Assembly: GCA_020639075.1 (NCBI GenBank)
Contig: JACKHI010000001.1
Span: 496,001 to 560,000 of the forward strand
Direction: 5' to 3'
Length of the DNA: 64,000 nt
Source of the DNA: Phycisphaerales bacterium
Lineage (GTDB): Bacteria; Planctomycetota; Phycisphaerae; UBA1845; UTPLA1
Part shown: piece by piece, positions 9,704 through 18,348 of the stretch
Position numbering within the stretch: position 1 is the stretch's first letter
Layout: the number at the start of each line of letters is the position of its first letter
Position numbers and translations under genes: made by a program
Notes under the pieces: model-generated
Told to the model about the DNA's origin: nothing
Databases searched by the model: none
The model's input: the letters and a program-made list of their open reading frames with translations, nothing else

Positions 9704-10204
9704 ATGACTGCAGAAAAGCAACATGAGAGCCCGGAAATTCCGAAGGCGATCTCGGGAGATCACCAGGATGCTCCGCCGACGGAGTACATGTCGGGACAGA
9801 TCAGCGTCATGCGCATCGAGAACCCCGAGATCTGGGAACGAATCGACGCGCTGTCGGACGGACACTTCGATGTCGATGCCTACGGGCATCTGTTGAGTTC
9901 TCATAAGCGGGCTTGCGACGCTTGCGGCTACAATCTCTACGGGAACATTAGCGGTCTTTGCCCGGAGTGCGGAACGCCGATCCACGGTTCGGCCGACACC
10001 CGGCGATTGCTGTCGATTCGCATTCTTGATGCAATGCGGACGGCCATGCCGGAGAAATGGGAAGCCGTGGCCGAGCGGATTGAAAAGCGGAGAATGGAGT
10101 CCGTCGAGAGGGAATTCTCGGCCGAGGGCGCCCGGCGGGACGAAATCCGACGGAAGGCTATGCAGAGCTGGCTCGATCGAAAACGCGGAGAATCGAAGAA
10201 ATAG
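9704..10204 (+). CDS. Hypothetical protein with central zinc ribbon
   Basis: This soluble 166-residue protein has a four-Cys zinc ribbon, CDACGYNLYG followed by CPECG, at about residues 68-90. A charged helical C-terminal half with many Arg, Glu and Lys residues follows. There is no signal peptide or membrane segment. The CxxCxYxLxG...CPECG pattern reappears in the next gene and in the protein at 11500. Function is unknown. Nucleic acid or protein binding is only a guess based on the fold. GAGACGG lies before the ATG. Confidence 0.75.
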   Translation: MTAEKQHESPEIPKAISGDHQDAPPTEYMSGQISVMRIENPEIWERIDALSDGHFDVDAYGHLLSSHKRACDACGYNLYGNISGLCPECGTPIHGSADTRRLLSIRILDAMRTAMPEKWEAVAERIEKRRMESVEREFSAEGARRDEIRRKAMQSWLDRKRGESKK

Positions 10205-10253
10205 TCGCTGACGACCGATCGAGTATGTGGAGTGTTACCGCGCGGACGATTCG

Positions 10254-10751
10254 ATGCGTGTCCCGTCGATTCGTTGCAGCCAGAGTCGTTTGCTGATGAT
10301 CGTCGAACGTGCCGCCATCCTGTTGTTCTTGTTGTCGGGAATTGGGGCCTTTCTGTGTCCTCTCGGCGGCTATGGGATCGGTCTTTGGCGATGCGCCCGG
10401 CGCTCGCCCGAGGCGATCAAGTACTTTGTCTCGCAACAACGGATGATGCTGATTTCTTTCTACAAGTTCGCCGGATTCTCAATCGCAACATTGGTCATTG
10501 GCATCGTGATTGCAGCGACGCTGCCGATCAAGATCGCGTTCTTCGTGGGTATTGCGGTCGTCACGTTCGCGGCGATTCTGCTGATCGCCCTGGCGCCAGT
10601 CGGTTTGTCGATGGGACCGACTTTGGTGCTGGCTTCGAGCGAGCCGATGCCGGGCTGCTGCGCGAGATGCGACTACGATCTGCGCGGCGCGCCGGAGAGC
10701 CGTTGCCCAGAATGCGGCCACGCCGGGGCGATGATAATCCGCGCCCGTTGA
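10254..10751 (+). CDS. Hypothetical membrane protein with C-terminal zinc ribbon
   Basis: The protein has about 165 residues and two hydrophobic regions: AAILLFLLSGIGAFL near the N-terminus, then a longer pair of helices in the middle. It ends in a short zinc ribbon (CCARCDYDLRG and CPECG). The start is unclear: a GTG at 10227, an ATG at 10254 and an ATG at 10296 are all in frame, and none has a convincing Shine-Dalgarno sequence. It follows the preceding zinc-ribbon gene closely and ends 14 nt before the convergent DUF1569 gene. Function is unknown. Confidence 0.7.
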   Translation: MRVPSIRCSQSRLLMIVERAAILLFLLSGIGAFLCPLGGYGIGLWRCARRSPEAIKYFVSQQRMMLISFYKFAGFSIATLVIGIVIAATLPIKIAFFVGIAVVTFAAILLIALAPVGLSMGPTLVLASSEPMPGCCARCDYDLRGAPESRCPECGHAGAMIIRAR

Positions 10752-10764
10752 CGACGGGGTCAAG

Positions 10765-11259
10765 TTACTCGTCAACCACTTCCAAGAAGCCTAAATGCAG
10801 TTCCGCGTGGCGCAGATTCAGCGCGATTCGATCGTCGTGACTCATTGGACCGAACGCCGGGCTGTCGTAGGGCGCATTCTCCCGACTCTTGAGCCGAAGA
10901 AACGCGCGTCGGTATCGATCCAGCGCGTCCGTCGTCGGCATGTCTTCCACGCCGAACGTACCGTCCTTGACGCCGGGCATTCGAACGCCGGACGGCATCC
11001 CTGTCTTGAGGTATTTCTTGACACGCCAACCGAGAAACGCACGAAGCACCCATGGCAACGGCTTCATCGGATAGCCGTTGTATCCGTAGTCAATCCATGT
11101 TGCGACGTGCCCCATGCACTGGCCCGGCGACCAGTTGCCGAGTCGTTTCACGTTGCCTCGACGATCGGCCTCGGCGATTCGCTCGGCCTCTCGAATGGCA
11201 TCGTCGATGGTGTCGAATCGCAATGTCCGGCGTTGGCTGAGGCCGCTTGATTTCGTCAT
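10765..11259 (-). CDS. DUF1569 (DinB-like) domain protein
   Basis: The 164-residue protein matches the pattern of DUF1569, a DinB-like four-helix family common in planctomycetes. Features are an N-terminal RRTLRFDTIDDA segment, the GNWSPGQCMGHVATWID helix, and a closing helix with LNLRHAELHLGF. In DinB-like folds, His residues of such helices bind a metal; here the candidates are His in GHVATW and in RHAELH. The ATG at 11259 is preceded by AGGAG at 5 nt spacing, which favours it over 11292. Its substrate is unknown. Confidence 0.8.
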   Translation of the reverse strand: MTKSSGLSQRRTLRFDTIDDAIREAERIAEADRRGNVKRLGNWSPGQCMGHVATWIDYGYNGYPMKPLPWVLRAFLGWRVKKYLKTGMPSGVRMPGVKDGTFGVEDMPTTDALDRYRRAFLRLKSRENAPYDSPAFGPMSHDDRIALNLRHAELHLGFLEVVDE

Positions 11260-11499
11260 GTGAACTCCTGGATCGATCGAACCGGACGACATCGCCGATG
11301 ATCTTAGTCAGGCAAGCGGGAAATGACACGCTGCACCCCAATTGCCGGCACGTCTGTCGCCCGGTGACGAATCGATTATGATCCCGCCCCAATTACTTGA
11401 ACAAGCGTTCCGAGTCCGTTGTGCACGGGTCCTTGTCAATGCGGTCGCGCGGTGCGGCCCAGATTGCATTGACCGGACCAATCGAGATTGATCTTCACT

Positions 11500-12303
11500 A
11501 TGGCCATGAAATCACAAACCCAGAAGTCGCTGCTTTTTGCGTTCGTCGCGTCAATCGCCGCCTGCGGCCTGATTGGAATCTACTGTCTGTTGAAGGGCGA
11601 CATCGGGGATCTCGAGGCGAGAGTCCTCGGAACGACGGCGGCCGTCGGCGGTGCATCGATCCTTGCGCTGGCGTCCGCGATCCCCTGGGAGCGAAAGCGC
11701 TGGCAGCCCATCGGTCCCGTCGGCATCGCGGTGGTCACGATCACGCTCGTTCAGATGCTCTGCCTCATCTGGCTGGGAAAATACTCCGATCTCGAATTCC
11801 TGTTAAAGGCGCTCGGCGTTTCATGTACGTTTTCAGTGGCGGTTCCGCACATCGGATTGCTTTCGCTGGCGCGGCTGCAGCGCCAATACGAATGGGTGCG
11901 CGTGGCGACGATCGCCGCCATCTCCCTGCTTGCAGGCATCGTCAGCCTGCTGATCATCACGGAGGCCGGGGAATACGCCATCGTCCAGGTCATCGGGACG
12001 CTTGCGATCCTGGACGTGTGCGGAACAATCACGGTGCCGATTCTGCATCGCGTTTCTGCCGTCAACACCGTCGATGCCATTCACTCCGCCACGCGCGAAG
12101 TCTCACTGACGTGCCCGCGATGCGCAAAGCCCAACAAGAGACTGATCGGGCGATCCGGCTGTCCGCATTGCGGGCTGATCATGAATATCGAGATCGAAGA
12201 GGAGCATTGCGCCAAGTGCGGCTATGTCCTGTACGGCACGACGTCCGCCGATTGCCCCGAGTGCGGCGCGCCGATCGGGGCGACCAACAACGCCGCAAAG
12301 TAA
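11500..12303 (+). CDS. Multi-pass membrane protein with tandem zinc ribbons
   Basis: Residues about 8-190 contain roughly six hydrophobic segments. The cytosolic-looking C-terminus has two consecutive zinc ribbons: CPRC...CPHCG, then CAKCGYVLYG...CPECG. The second matches the motif in the two small proteins at 9.7-10.7 kb. The frame extends to a TTG at 11488, but the ATG at 11500 is the more natural start. A longer overlapping frame (11397-12386) is rejected as a shadow because it has no hydrophobic or Cys pattern. Function is unknown. Confidence 0.75.
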   Translation: MAMKSQTQKSLLFAFVASIAACGLIGIYCLLKGDIGDLEARVLGTTAAVGGASILALASAIPWERKRWQPIGPVGIAVVTITLVQMLCLIWLGKYSDLEFLLKALGVSCTFSVAVPHIGLLSLARLQRQYEWVRVATIAAISLLAGIVSLLIITEAGEYAIVQVIGTLAILDVCGTITVPILHRVSAVNTVDAIHSATREVSLTCPRCAKPNKRLIGRSGCPHCGLIMNIEIEEEHCAKCGYVLYGTTSADCPECGAPIGATNNAAK

Positions 12304-12461
12304 CCTACGCGATTACGCGGCATGATCGTGCATTCGCTATTGAACAGAGTGGCTCGGACCAGCGTATCCGGCAGGAACATGATTGAATCCGCGTTCGCGC
12401 ACCATGCGGCAAACGCCCGCCGGTGCAAGACGCAGACATTGCAGACTATCGGAGCACTGAC

Positions 12462-13187
12462 GTGAGCGACATACTGACGACTGCCAATCTGATCGCCCTG
12501 CTCACGCTGACGCTGCTCGAGATCGTTCTCGGGATCGACAACATCGTGTTTATTTCAATCCTGACGGGTCGCCTCCCGGAAGATCAGCAGCAGCGGGCTC
12601 GCACAATCGGCCTGATTCTTGCGATGGGCATGCGCATCGTGCTGCTCATGGCGATTTCCTGGATCGTCACGTTGGAAAGCGCTCTGTTCACGTTGTTCGA
12701 ACACGGGTTTTCCGGGCGGGATCTTATCATGCTCGTCGGCGGGCTGTTCCTGATCGCCAAGGCCACGTACGAGATTCATCACAATATCGAAGGGCCTGAC
12801 GAGAAGGACGTCGAGATGAAAAAGGCCGTCGCCTCGATGGGCGCTGCGCTGATGCAGATCGTGGTGATCGATATCGTGTTCTCGCTCGACTCCGTCATCA
12901 CGGCTGTCGGAATGGCGGATTCCATTTACATCATGATCGCGGCCGTCGTCATCTCGGTCGGTATCATGCTGGCCGCGGCGGGGCCCATCGGCAATTTCGT
13001 CAACCGGCATCCGACGATGAAGATGCTGGCCCTGGCGTTTCTGATCCTGATCGGCGTGATGCTCGTCGCTGACGGTCTCGGCCAACACGTCAGCAAGGGC
13101 TATATCTACTTCGCGATGGCGTTCTCGCTCAGCGTCGAACTGCTCAACATGTGGGCGAGAAAGAACCGAAACAAGGCGGCTTCATGA
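12462..13187 (+). CDS. TerC family integral membrane protein
   Basis: The 241-residue protein has about seven membrane helices and the TerC signatures: ENIV-like LLEIVLGIDNIVFISIL near the N-terminus, and VVIDIVFSLDSVITAVGM in the second half, with membrane-embedded Asp residues. TerC/YkoY-type proteins are linked to metal ion export or co-secretory metalation. A GTG at 12462 has GGAG 7 nt upstream, so it is preferred over the ATG at 12423. It converges with egtD, leaving only 12 nt between the stop codons. Confidence 0.9.
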   Translation: MSDILTTANLIALLTLTLLEIVLGIDNIVFISILTGRLPEDQQQRARTIGLILAMGMRIVLLMAISWIVTLESALFTLFEHGFSGRDLIMLVGGLFLIAKATYEIHHNIEGPDEKDVEMKKAVASMGAALMQIVVIDIVFSLDSVITAVGMADSIYIMIAAVVISVGIMLAAAGPIGNFVNRHPTMKMLALAFLILIGVMLVADGLGQHVSKGYIYFAMAFSLSVELLNMWARKNRNKAAS

Positions 13188-13199
13188 CGCGAATTGCGG

Positions 13200-14174
13200 T
13201 CATTTGTCCGCGACAAGTAACTGGATGCTGAAGTAGTTCTTTTCATCCGTCCAGATTTTCGCCACTCTCCAGCCCGCCGGCTTCGCCAATTCCGCGAACT
13301 TCTCGGGCGTGTACTTGTGGGAATTCTCGGTGTGGATCGTCTCATCCGGCTCGAAGGAGAACGTCTCGTCACCAATCGTGACGACCTGTCGCTTCTTGCT
13401 GACGAGATGCATTTCGACGCGGCTGAGTTCTTCATTGAAGACTGCGCGATGTTCGAAGGCATCCAGGTCGAAGTCGGCGTCAAGCTCGCGATTGATGTGT
13501 TCCAGTAGATTGATGTTGAATTCGGCGGTGACGCCTTCGCTGTCGTCGTAAGCGCGCTCGAGCACGTCGACGTCCTTCTTGAGGTCGACGCCGAGCAGGA
13601 CGCTGCCGCCATTCGTCTCGTCGTACATGTTTCGCAGGAGCGTCTGGGCCTGGCTCGGAGTGAAGTTCCCGATTGTCGAACCGGGGAAAAAGGCCGTTCT
13701 CGGCGCCTTCGCATTCAGTGCTTCCGGCAGATCGAATGGTCTCGTGAAGTCCGCGCAAACGGGCATGATGGGCAGATCCTGAAATCGCTCCGAAATGCGC
13801 TCCGCGGCTTCGACAAGGTGTTCTCGCGAAATATCCACGGGGACATAGGCGGCGGGCTTTTCCAGCGGTTCGAGAAGCAGCGGCGTCTTGAGGCTGCTGC
13901 CGCTGCCATACTCGATCACGACGGCGCCGGGGCCGATCGCGCGGGCCATTTCCGGAGCGCTGCGCTTCATGATGCCGATCTCAGTCCGCGTGGGGTAGTA
14001 GTCTCTCGCCTCGCAGATGGCGTCGAACAACTCGGAACCGCGCTTGTCGTAGAGATATTTGCTCGGAAGCGACTTCGCCCGATTGCGCAGGCCCGCGACG
14101 ACGTCGCGCCGAAACACATCTGTCTCAACGGAAAAATCGGTCAGTTCCAATGGCGTGCCGTCGTATTTGTTCAT
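13200..14174 (-). CDS. egtD: L-histidine N-alpha-methyltransferase (ergothioneine biosynthesis)
   Basis: EgtD trimethylates histidine to hercynine with SAM, the committed step to ergothioneine. From the ATG at 14174 the protein has 324 residues, the normal EgtD size. The VVIEYGSGSSLKTPLLLE block is the SAM-binding motif, and the N-terminal KYLYDKRGSELFDAICEARDYYPTRTE region is characteristic. The ATG overlaps the egtB stop in an ATGA, indicating translational coupling. Upstream in-frame sequence to 14444 lies inside egtB and is not part of the protein. Confidence 0.94.
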   Translation of the reverse strand: MNKYDGTPLELTDFSVETDVFRRDVVAGLRNRAKSLPSKYLYDKRGSELFDAICEARDYYPTRTEIGIMKRSAPEMARAIGPGAVVIEYGSGSSLKTPLLLEPLEKPAAYVPVDISREHLVEAAERISERFQDLPIMPVCADFTRPFDLPEALNAKAPRTAFFPGSTIGNFTPSQAQTLLRNMYDETNGGSVLLGVDLKKDVDVLERAYDDSEGVTAEFNINLLEHINRELDADFDLDAFEHRAVFNEELSRVEMHLVSKKRQVVTIGDETFSFEPDETIHTENSHKYTPEKFAELAKPAGWRVAKIWTDEKNYFSIQLLVADK

Positions 14175-15511
14175 CCGTTCCTCGCCAGGCGTAGCCCGGA
14201 AAACTGCCATCGTGCCTCGGCAGCAAAGTAGTTTCGATACGTCTCGCGAATGTGTGACTGCGGCGTTGCACAGGAGCCGCCGCGCAAGACAAGCTGGTTG
14301 CACATGAATTTCGCGTTGTACTCGCCGAGCGCGCCTTCCGGCGACTGATAGCCCGGATACGGCGCGTAGGCGCTCGACGTCCATTCCCAAACGTCGCCGA
14401 TCATCCTTTGGAGTCGAACTCCACCTTCCACGCCAGCCGGACACGGCGCCGGATGAAATCGCTCATCCTCAAGCAGCGTACCGCGCAAACTTTGGTGCCC
14501 TTCAGCGATGGAAGCGGCCGCGGCAATTTCCCATTCCGCTTCAGTCGGCAGTCGTGCGCCCGACCATCGCGCGAACGCATCCGCTTCATAATAGCTCAGA
14601 TGGCAAACGGGTTCGGAAGCGTCGATTCGGCGCATGCCGGCCAACGTCAGCTGCGACCAGACGCCATCGCTTTTTTCCCAATACAGCGGTTGCGTCCAAG
14701 CGTTCCTTTGGACCGCATTCCACCCGTCGGACAACCAGATTTCGGGGCGCTCGTATCCACCGTCGGCGATGAACGCCGCGAATTCGCCGTTGGAAACGGG
14801 ACGCTCCGCGAGCGCGAAGGCATCGACCCAGATTCGATGTCGTGGCGTTTCGTTGTCGTAACAGAAACGATCGCCCGTGCTTCCAATTTCGCGCAGGCCT
14901 TCCCTGAATTGAATCCATCGAACATCACCGGCTGCATTTTGCGCATGTTGCGTCGAACTCGCCGGCGCCGCGCGATAGACGGGCCGAAGCGGATTCGCCG
15001 AGAACAGCGCCTTGATATCCGTCAGGATCAGCTCCTGATGCTGTTGTTCGTGATTCAAACCTGTTTCTATCGTCGGGGCGACGCGACGAACAACGTCGTC
15101 GCTCGCGCTCTCGATGAAGGCCGTCATTCGATCGTCGACGGCGCGACGATAGTCCAGGACTTCGTCCAGTGAAGGACGTGAGAGCAGACCGCGATGCGGG
15201 CGATGGAATTGTCGCCCCATCGCGTTGTAATAGGAGTTGAAGAGGTAGAGGTACGTCTCACTGATCGGTGTGTAGTCAACGATATTCGGCGCCAGAACGA
15301 ATGCCTCGAAGAACCACGTCGAATGGGCAAGGTGCCATTTAGCGGGGCTGGCCTCGGGCATCGCCTGGATGGCACAATCTTCGGCGCTGAGCGACTCAAC
15401 GAGGCGCAGCGTCGTCGCGCGAATCGAAGCGTAGTCCGCGAGAATTGAAGCCGCGCCCGACATCGCATGCACCGCGACACGATCCTGAGATACCGGCGTA
15501 TTAATGGACAT
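14171..15511 (-). CDS. egtB: Ergothioneine sulfoxide synthase EgtB (iron-dependent)
   Basis: EgtB joins hercynine to a thiol donor (gamma-glutamylcysteine or cysteine) with O2 and a non-haem iron. The 446-residue protein has an N-terminal DinB-like domain with predicted iron ligands His63 (AHSTWFFE), His154 and His158 (NHEQQH). A C-terminal FGE-sulfatase domain follows (ARLPTEAEWE, GDVWEWTSSAY, LRGGSC). The ATG at 15511 has AAGGGG upstream and a promoter at 15701-15728. egtD is coupled downstream. egtA, egtC and egtE are not visible, so the thiol donor cannot be decided here. Confidence 0.93.
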   Translation of the reverse strand: MSINTPVSQDRVAVHAMSGAASILADYASIRATTLRLVESLSAEDCAIQAMPEASPAKWHLAHSTWFFEAFVLAPNIVDYTPISETYLYLFNSYYNAMGRQFHRPHRGLLSRPSLDEVLDYRRAVDDRMTAFIESASDDVVRRVAPTIETGLNHEQQHQELILTDIKALFSANPLRPVYRAAPASSTQHAQNAAGDVRWIQFREGLREIGSTGDRFCYDNETPRHRIWVDAFALAERPVSNGEFAAFIADGGYERPEIWLSDGWNAVQRNAWTQPLYWEKSDGVWSQLTLAGMRRIDASEPVCHLSYYEADAFARWSGARLPTEAEWEIAAAASIAEGHQSLRGTLLEDERFHPAPCPAGVEGGVRLQRMIGDVWEWTSSAYAPYPGYQSPEGALGEYNAKFMCNQLVLRGGSCATPQSHIRETYRNYFAAEARWQFSGLRLARNG

Positions 15512-15700
15512 CCCATATCCCCTTCTGAGGATCAGTGCCTTGTTCACGAGGCGGATGAAGCCCGAACATCCTTCGCCGCACATGCCACAGTGTAGCCGGT
15601 GCGCGGAGTCGTCGCCGATGGCGTCGCGAAGCCCGGGATTGGATTGAGAATCACGATAACAAAGGGAATTTGCAGCCAGAGAATCTCTACGACGGTTCGT

Positions 15701-15728
15701 ATTGTAACAAAGGACGCTCGATCGTCAA
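15701..15728 (-). promoter_or_regulatory. Predicted sigma-70 promoter for egtB-egtD
   Basis: On the minus strand, TTGACG (15723-15728) and TACAAT (15701-15706) are separated by 16 nt. They match 5 of 6 positions of each consensus hexamer. Transcription would start near 15694, giving a leader of about 180 nt before the egtB ATG. This is a motif match only. Confidence 0.55.
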
Positions 15729-16006
15729 GGAATTCGCCCTTGCACACTCAACACAACGTGAATTCCTGATGAAGCCGCGCTCATTGCATTCAGTTCTTGC
15801 GAATCGTGAATTTCGCGATTGATAACGGCGTTCAAACATCTTCGCTCTGCGTCTCACTCACCTTCACATTGTTGGTGCAGACGTTTCGGAGCAACGCTGA
15901 GCGAACGACTTCAACTGTGTTTTGCGCTTGCCATCCTAACGGCCGCTCGCTGCAGTCCGGAACGATTGACTCCGTCGCCCGCGATAAACCGTCCGGGGAG
16001 CCACGC
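15729..16006. other. Intergenic region between transporter operon and egtBD
   Basis: No gene was recognised here. Small open frames on the plus strand (15797-16151) lack a ribosome binding site and family resemblance. Together with the egtB leader and promoter, the full gap between egtB and the transporter is about 530 bp, so egtBD is probably a separate transcription unit. Confidence 0.4.
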
Positions 16007-16042
16007 GGATGTCCGCATACACGCGGAAGATCGCGGACATCC
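16007..16042 (-). terminator. Stem-loop immediately after the transporter stop codon
   Basis: A perfect 10-bp inverted repeat (GGATGTCCGC at 16007-16016, its complement at 16033-16042) with a 16-nt loop abuts the stop codon of the permease gene. There is no T-tract, so it may be a 3'-end stabilising hairpin or a weak terminator instead of a classic intrinsic terminator. Confidence 0.45.
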
Positions 16043-17578
16043 TCAGCGATGTCGCGTCAGCCGCAGCCCCTTGGGAACAATTAGACGTTCAGCTAATTCG
16101 AACAGGCCCTGGACAATGAGCGCAAGTAGCGCTGCCGGAACGGCGCCCTGAAGGATGAGCGGAATGTTGTTGAGGTGAATGCCCGTCAGGATGGGCTGAC
16201 CGTAGCCGCCGGCGCCGATCAACGCACCGAGCGTGGCCGTGCCGATGTTGATCACTGTCGCTGTCTTGACGCCGGCCAGGATCGATCGCGCAGCCAACGG
16301 CAATTCGACGATGCGCATCCGCGTCGCAGCGGGCAGCCCAAGCGCTTCGGCGGATTCGCGAAGTTCGGGACGAATGCTGCGCAGCCCTGCAAATGTGTTG
16401 CGAACGATCGGCAGCAGGCTGTAGAGAAAGAGCGCGAAGATCGCCGGCACCTGGTCGACGCGGTGGAAAATCGGCAACATGAATACCAGGAGCGCCAGCG
16501 CGGGGATGGTCTGAATGATCCCGACAGCGCCGAGAATTGACTGCGCAACGCCGGCGCCGGATTTCGCGGCGACGATTCCCAATGGGATCCCGACGAGGAT
16601 GGCCATCAACATCGACCAGGCGACCATCTCCAGGTGCTCGTGCGTCCGATCCCAAATGTCTGCCAGGACTGACTCATCGTCGACGATCACCTGGAGTCCG
16701 AGGGCTTGCCGAATGAAATCACCGGCGACGACTGCGACGCGCACGCGATCCGTGTCCGCCCGGACGTTCAGCCGCGTCATCGCCGCCTCGTCAAGCGTGC
16801 CGACGAGGCGCTTCCAGTTCGCCACGACGTCGGGATTCGTGTCGTTCAGCTCCGTGCGATAGAGGATGACGGCTTCGTAGTCGGGAAAGTGGTGGAGATC
16901 GTCTGTTAGCCGCACCAGGTCGAATTGTTCGATCTTTGCGTCAGTGGCGTAAAGATCCGTCACATCGAGCGCGCCGTCGGCAACGCCGCGATAGGCAAGA
17001 TCGTGTTCCATGCCTCTCACGTCCTGCTGGGGAAGGTTGTAGCGGGCCTGAAGACTCGGCCAGCCGTCTTCCCGGTCCATGAATTCGCTGCTGAACCCCA
17101 TTGACAGCTCGGGGTGCTTCGCGACATCGCTGATGCAGGTAATGCCAAGTTCCACAGCTCGATCACGATGCATACCGAGGATATACGTGTTATTGAATCC
17201 CAGCGGCCGGCTCATGGAGATGCCTCGCGCTTCGAGCGCAGAGCGCAGTTCCACATCGGTCACGAGCGCTTCACCCCCGAGAATCGCCTGCTTGAGCGTT
17301 CCGCTGTATTCGACGTACGCATCAACTTCGCCAAGCACAAGGCTGTCGAACAGGACTCGGGAGCCATAGTCGCGCTGATGCGTCGATTCAACGCCGCGCT
17401 CCTCAGCCAGCAGCCGCAACATCTCGCCGAGGATCGCCGATTCCGTAAACCGCTTGGAACCGACTGTCAGACGGCGTTGCGACGCGCTTGCCTGGCCCTT
17501 GTCGGAACACGAGGCGCCTGCCATCGGCAGGGACATTCCGAGGATGAGGCAAGTTGCGATGATGCGCCGCGTCGTCAT
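16043..17578 (-). CDS. OpuC/EgtU-type ABC transporter: substrate-binding domain fused to permease
   Basis: The 511-residue protein carries both the extracytoplasmic binding domain and the membrane domain of a quaternary-amine/osmolyte-type importer. Residues 1-25 are a signal segment with SMPMAGASC, a plausible lipobox. Residues about 35-300 are an OpuAC-like binding domain (TVGSKRFTESAILGEML). Residues about 310-505 are a BPD-type permease with about five or six helices and the EAA-like loop ESAEALGLPAATRMRIVELPLA. Fusions of this family (for example EgtU) usually place the permease first; here the order is reversed. ATGA overlap with the ATPase gene shows coupling. Candidate substrates are betaine, choline, carnitine or ergothioneine; the sequence cannot decide. 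Confidence 0.88.
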   Translation of the reverse strand: MTTRRIIATCLILGMSLPMAGASCSDKGQASASQRRLTVGSKRFTESAILGEMLRLLAEERGVESTHQRDYGSRVLFDSLVLGEVDAYVEYSGTLKQAILGGEALVTDVELRSALEARGISMSRPLGFNNTYILGMHRDRAVELGITCISDVAKHPELSMGFSSEFMDREDGWPSLQARYNLPQQDVRGMEHDLAYRGVADGALDVTDLYATDAKIEQFDLVRLTDDLHHFPDYEAVILYRTELNDTNPDVVANWKRLVGTLDEAAMTRLNVRADTDRVRVAVVAGDFIRQALGLQVIVDDESVLADIWDRTHEHLEMVAWSMLMAILVGIPLGIVAAKSGAGVAQSILGAVGIIQTIPALALLVFMLPIFHRVDQVPAIFALFLYSLLPIVRNTFAGLRSIRPELRESAEALGLPAATRMRIVELPLAARSILAGVKTATVINIGTATLGALIGAGGYGQPILTGIHLNNIPLILQGAVPAALLALIVQGLFELAERLIVPKGLRLTRHR

Positions 17579-18348
17579 CCGCCTATTCCTTCGAGAGGGC
17601 TCCGATGCGCTTGAATGAACTCCGTGACAAAGGGCTCGCTTGGATTGTCCATGAGCTCACGAATACTGCCGCGCTGCACGATGAGACCGGCTCGCATCAG
17701 AACGATCTCATCGGCGAGAAAGGCCGCCTCACCGAGATCGTGCGTCACGAGCACGACGGTTTTCTTGAGTGCCTGGAATATTCCCTTCAAATCCGCCTGC
17801 AATCCGGCACGGATCATCGGATCGAGCGCGCCGAGCGGTTCATCCAGCAGGAGAACGTGCGGATCGAGCATCAGCGCCCGCATGAGGCTGACGCGTTGGC
17901 GCTGGCCGCCTGACAGCTGGAGCGGGTATCGCCGGAGACCGTCGCGCGGGAAATGCGTCAGATCGGCGAGTTCTTCGACGCGAGTCTGGATCCAGTCGGC
18001 CGGTTTCTTCAGGAATCTTGCAAGCAGAGCCGTATTGTCGAATGCCGACAGATGCGGAAATAGCCCGCCATCCTGAATGACATAACCCATCTGTTGGCGC
18101 TGCGTCAGAAGCGCGACATCACTGAGCGGATGCCCTTCGAACAGAACGCGACCTTCGTCGGGGCGGATCAGCCCGACGAGCAGTCGAATCAGGGTTGACT
18201 TGCCGCAGCCACTCGGGCCGATCAGAACCGTCGTCTTGCCGGTTTCGATCCGAAGATCGATTTGCGACAGCGCGGGCTTCCGGTCAAAACGCTTCGTCAC
18301 GCCGAGAAGTTCGAAAGCCGGGGCTCGGCTGTCGTCGGCCAATGACAT
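17575..18348 (-). CDS. ABC transporter ATP-binding protein (OpuCA/ProV-like)
   Basis: This 257-residue ATPase powers the fused permease encoded next to it. It has Walker A GPSGCGKST (residues 44-52), the signature LSGGQRQRVSL, Walker B VLLLDEPLGALD and a switch histidine in VLVTHDLGEA. It resembles osmoprotectant/glycine betaine ATPases but lacks the C-terminal CBS pair that senses ionic strength in OpuA/ProV. That makes osmotic gating less likely. Its stop overlaps the permease start (ATGA), and its ATG overlaps the stop of the upstream cytochrome gene (TGATG). Confidence 0.92.
   Translation of the reverse strand: MSLADDSRAPAFELLGVTKRFDRKPALSQIDLRIETGKTTVLIGPSGCGKSTLIRLLVGLIRPDEGRVLFEGHPLSDVALLTQRQQMGYVIQDGGLFPHLSAFDNTALLARFLKKPADWIQTRVEELADLTHFPRDGLRRYPLQLSGGQRQRVSLMRALMLDPHVLLLDEPLGALDPMIRAGLQADLKGIFQALKKTVVLVTHDLGEAAFLADEIVLMRAGLIVQRGSIRELMDNPSEPFVTEFIQAHRSPLEGIGG

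Noticed and set aside
11397..12386. Plus-strand frame overlapping the zinc-ribbon membrane protein
   Set aside because: The alternative frame at 11500 has membrane helices and zinc ribbons; this one has neither.
15544..15747. Minus-strand frame of 67 codons with a hydrophobic stretch upstream of egtB
   Set aside because: It overlaps the predicted egtB promoter and has no ribosome binding site.
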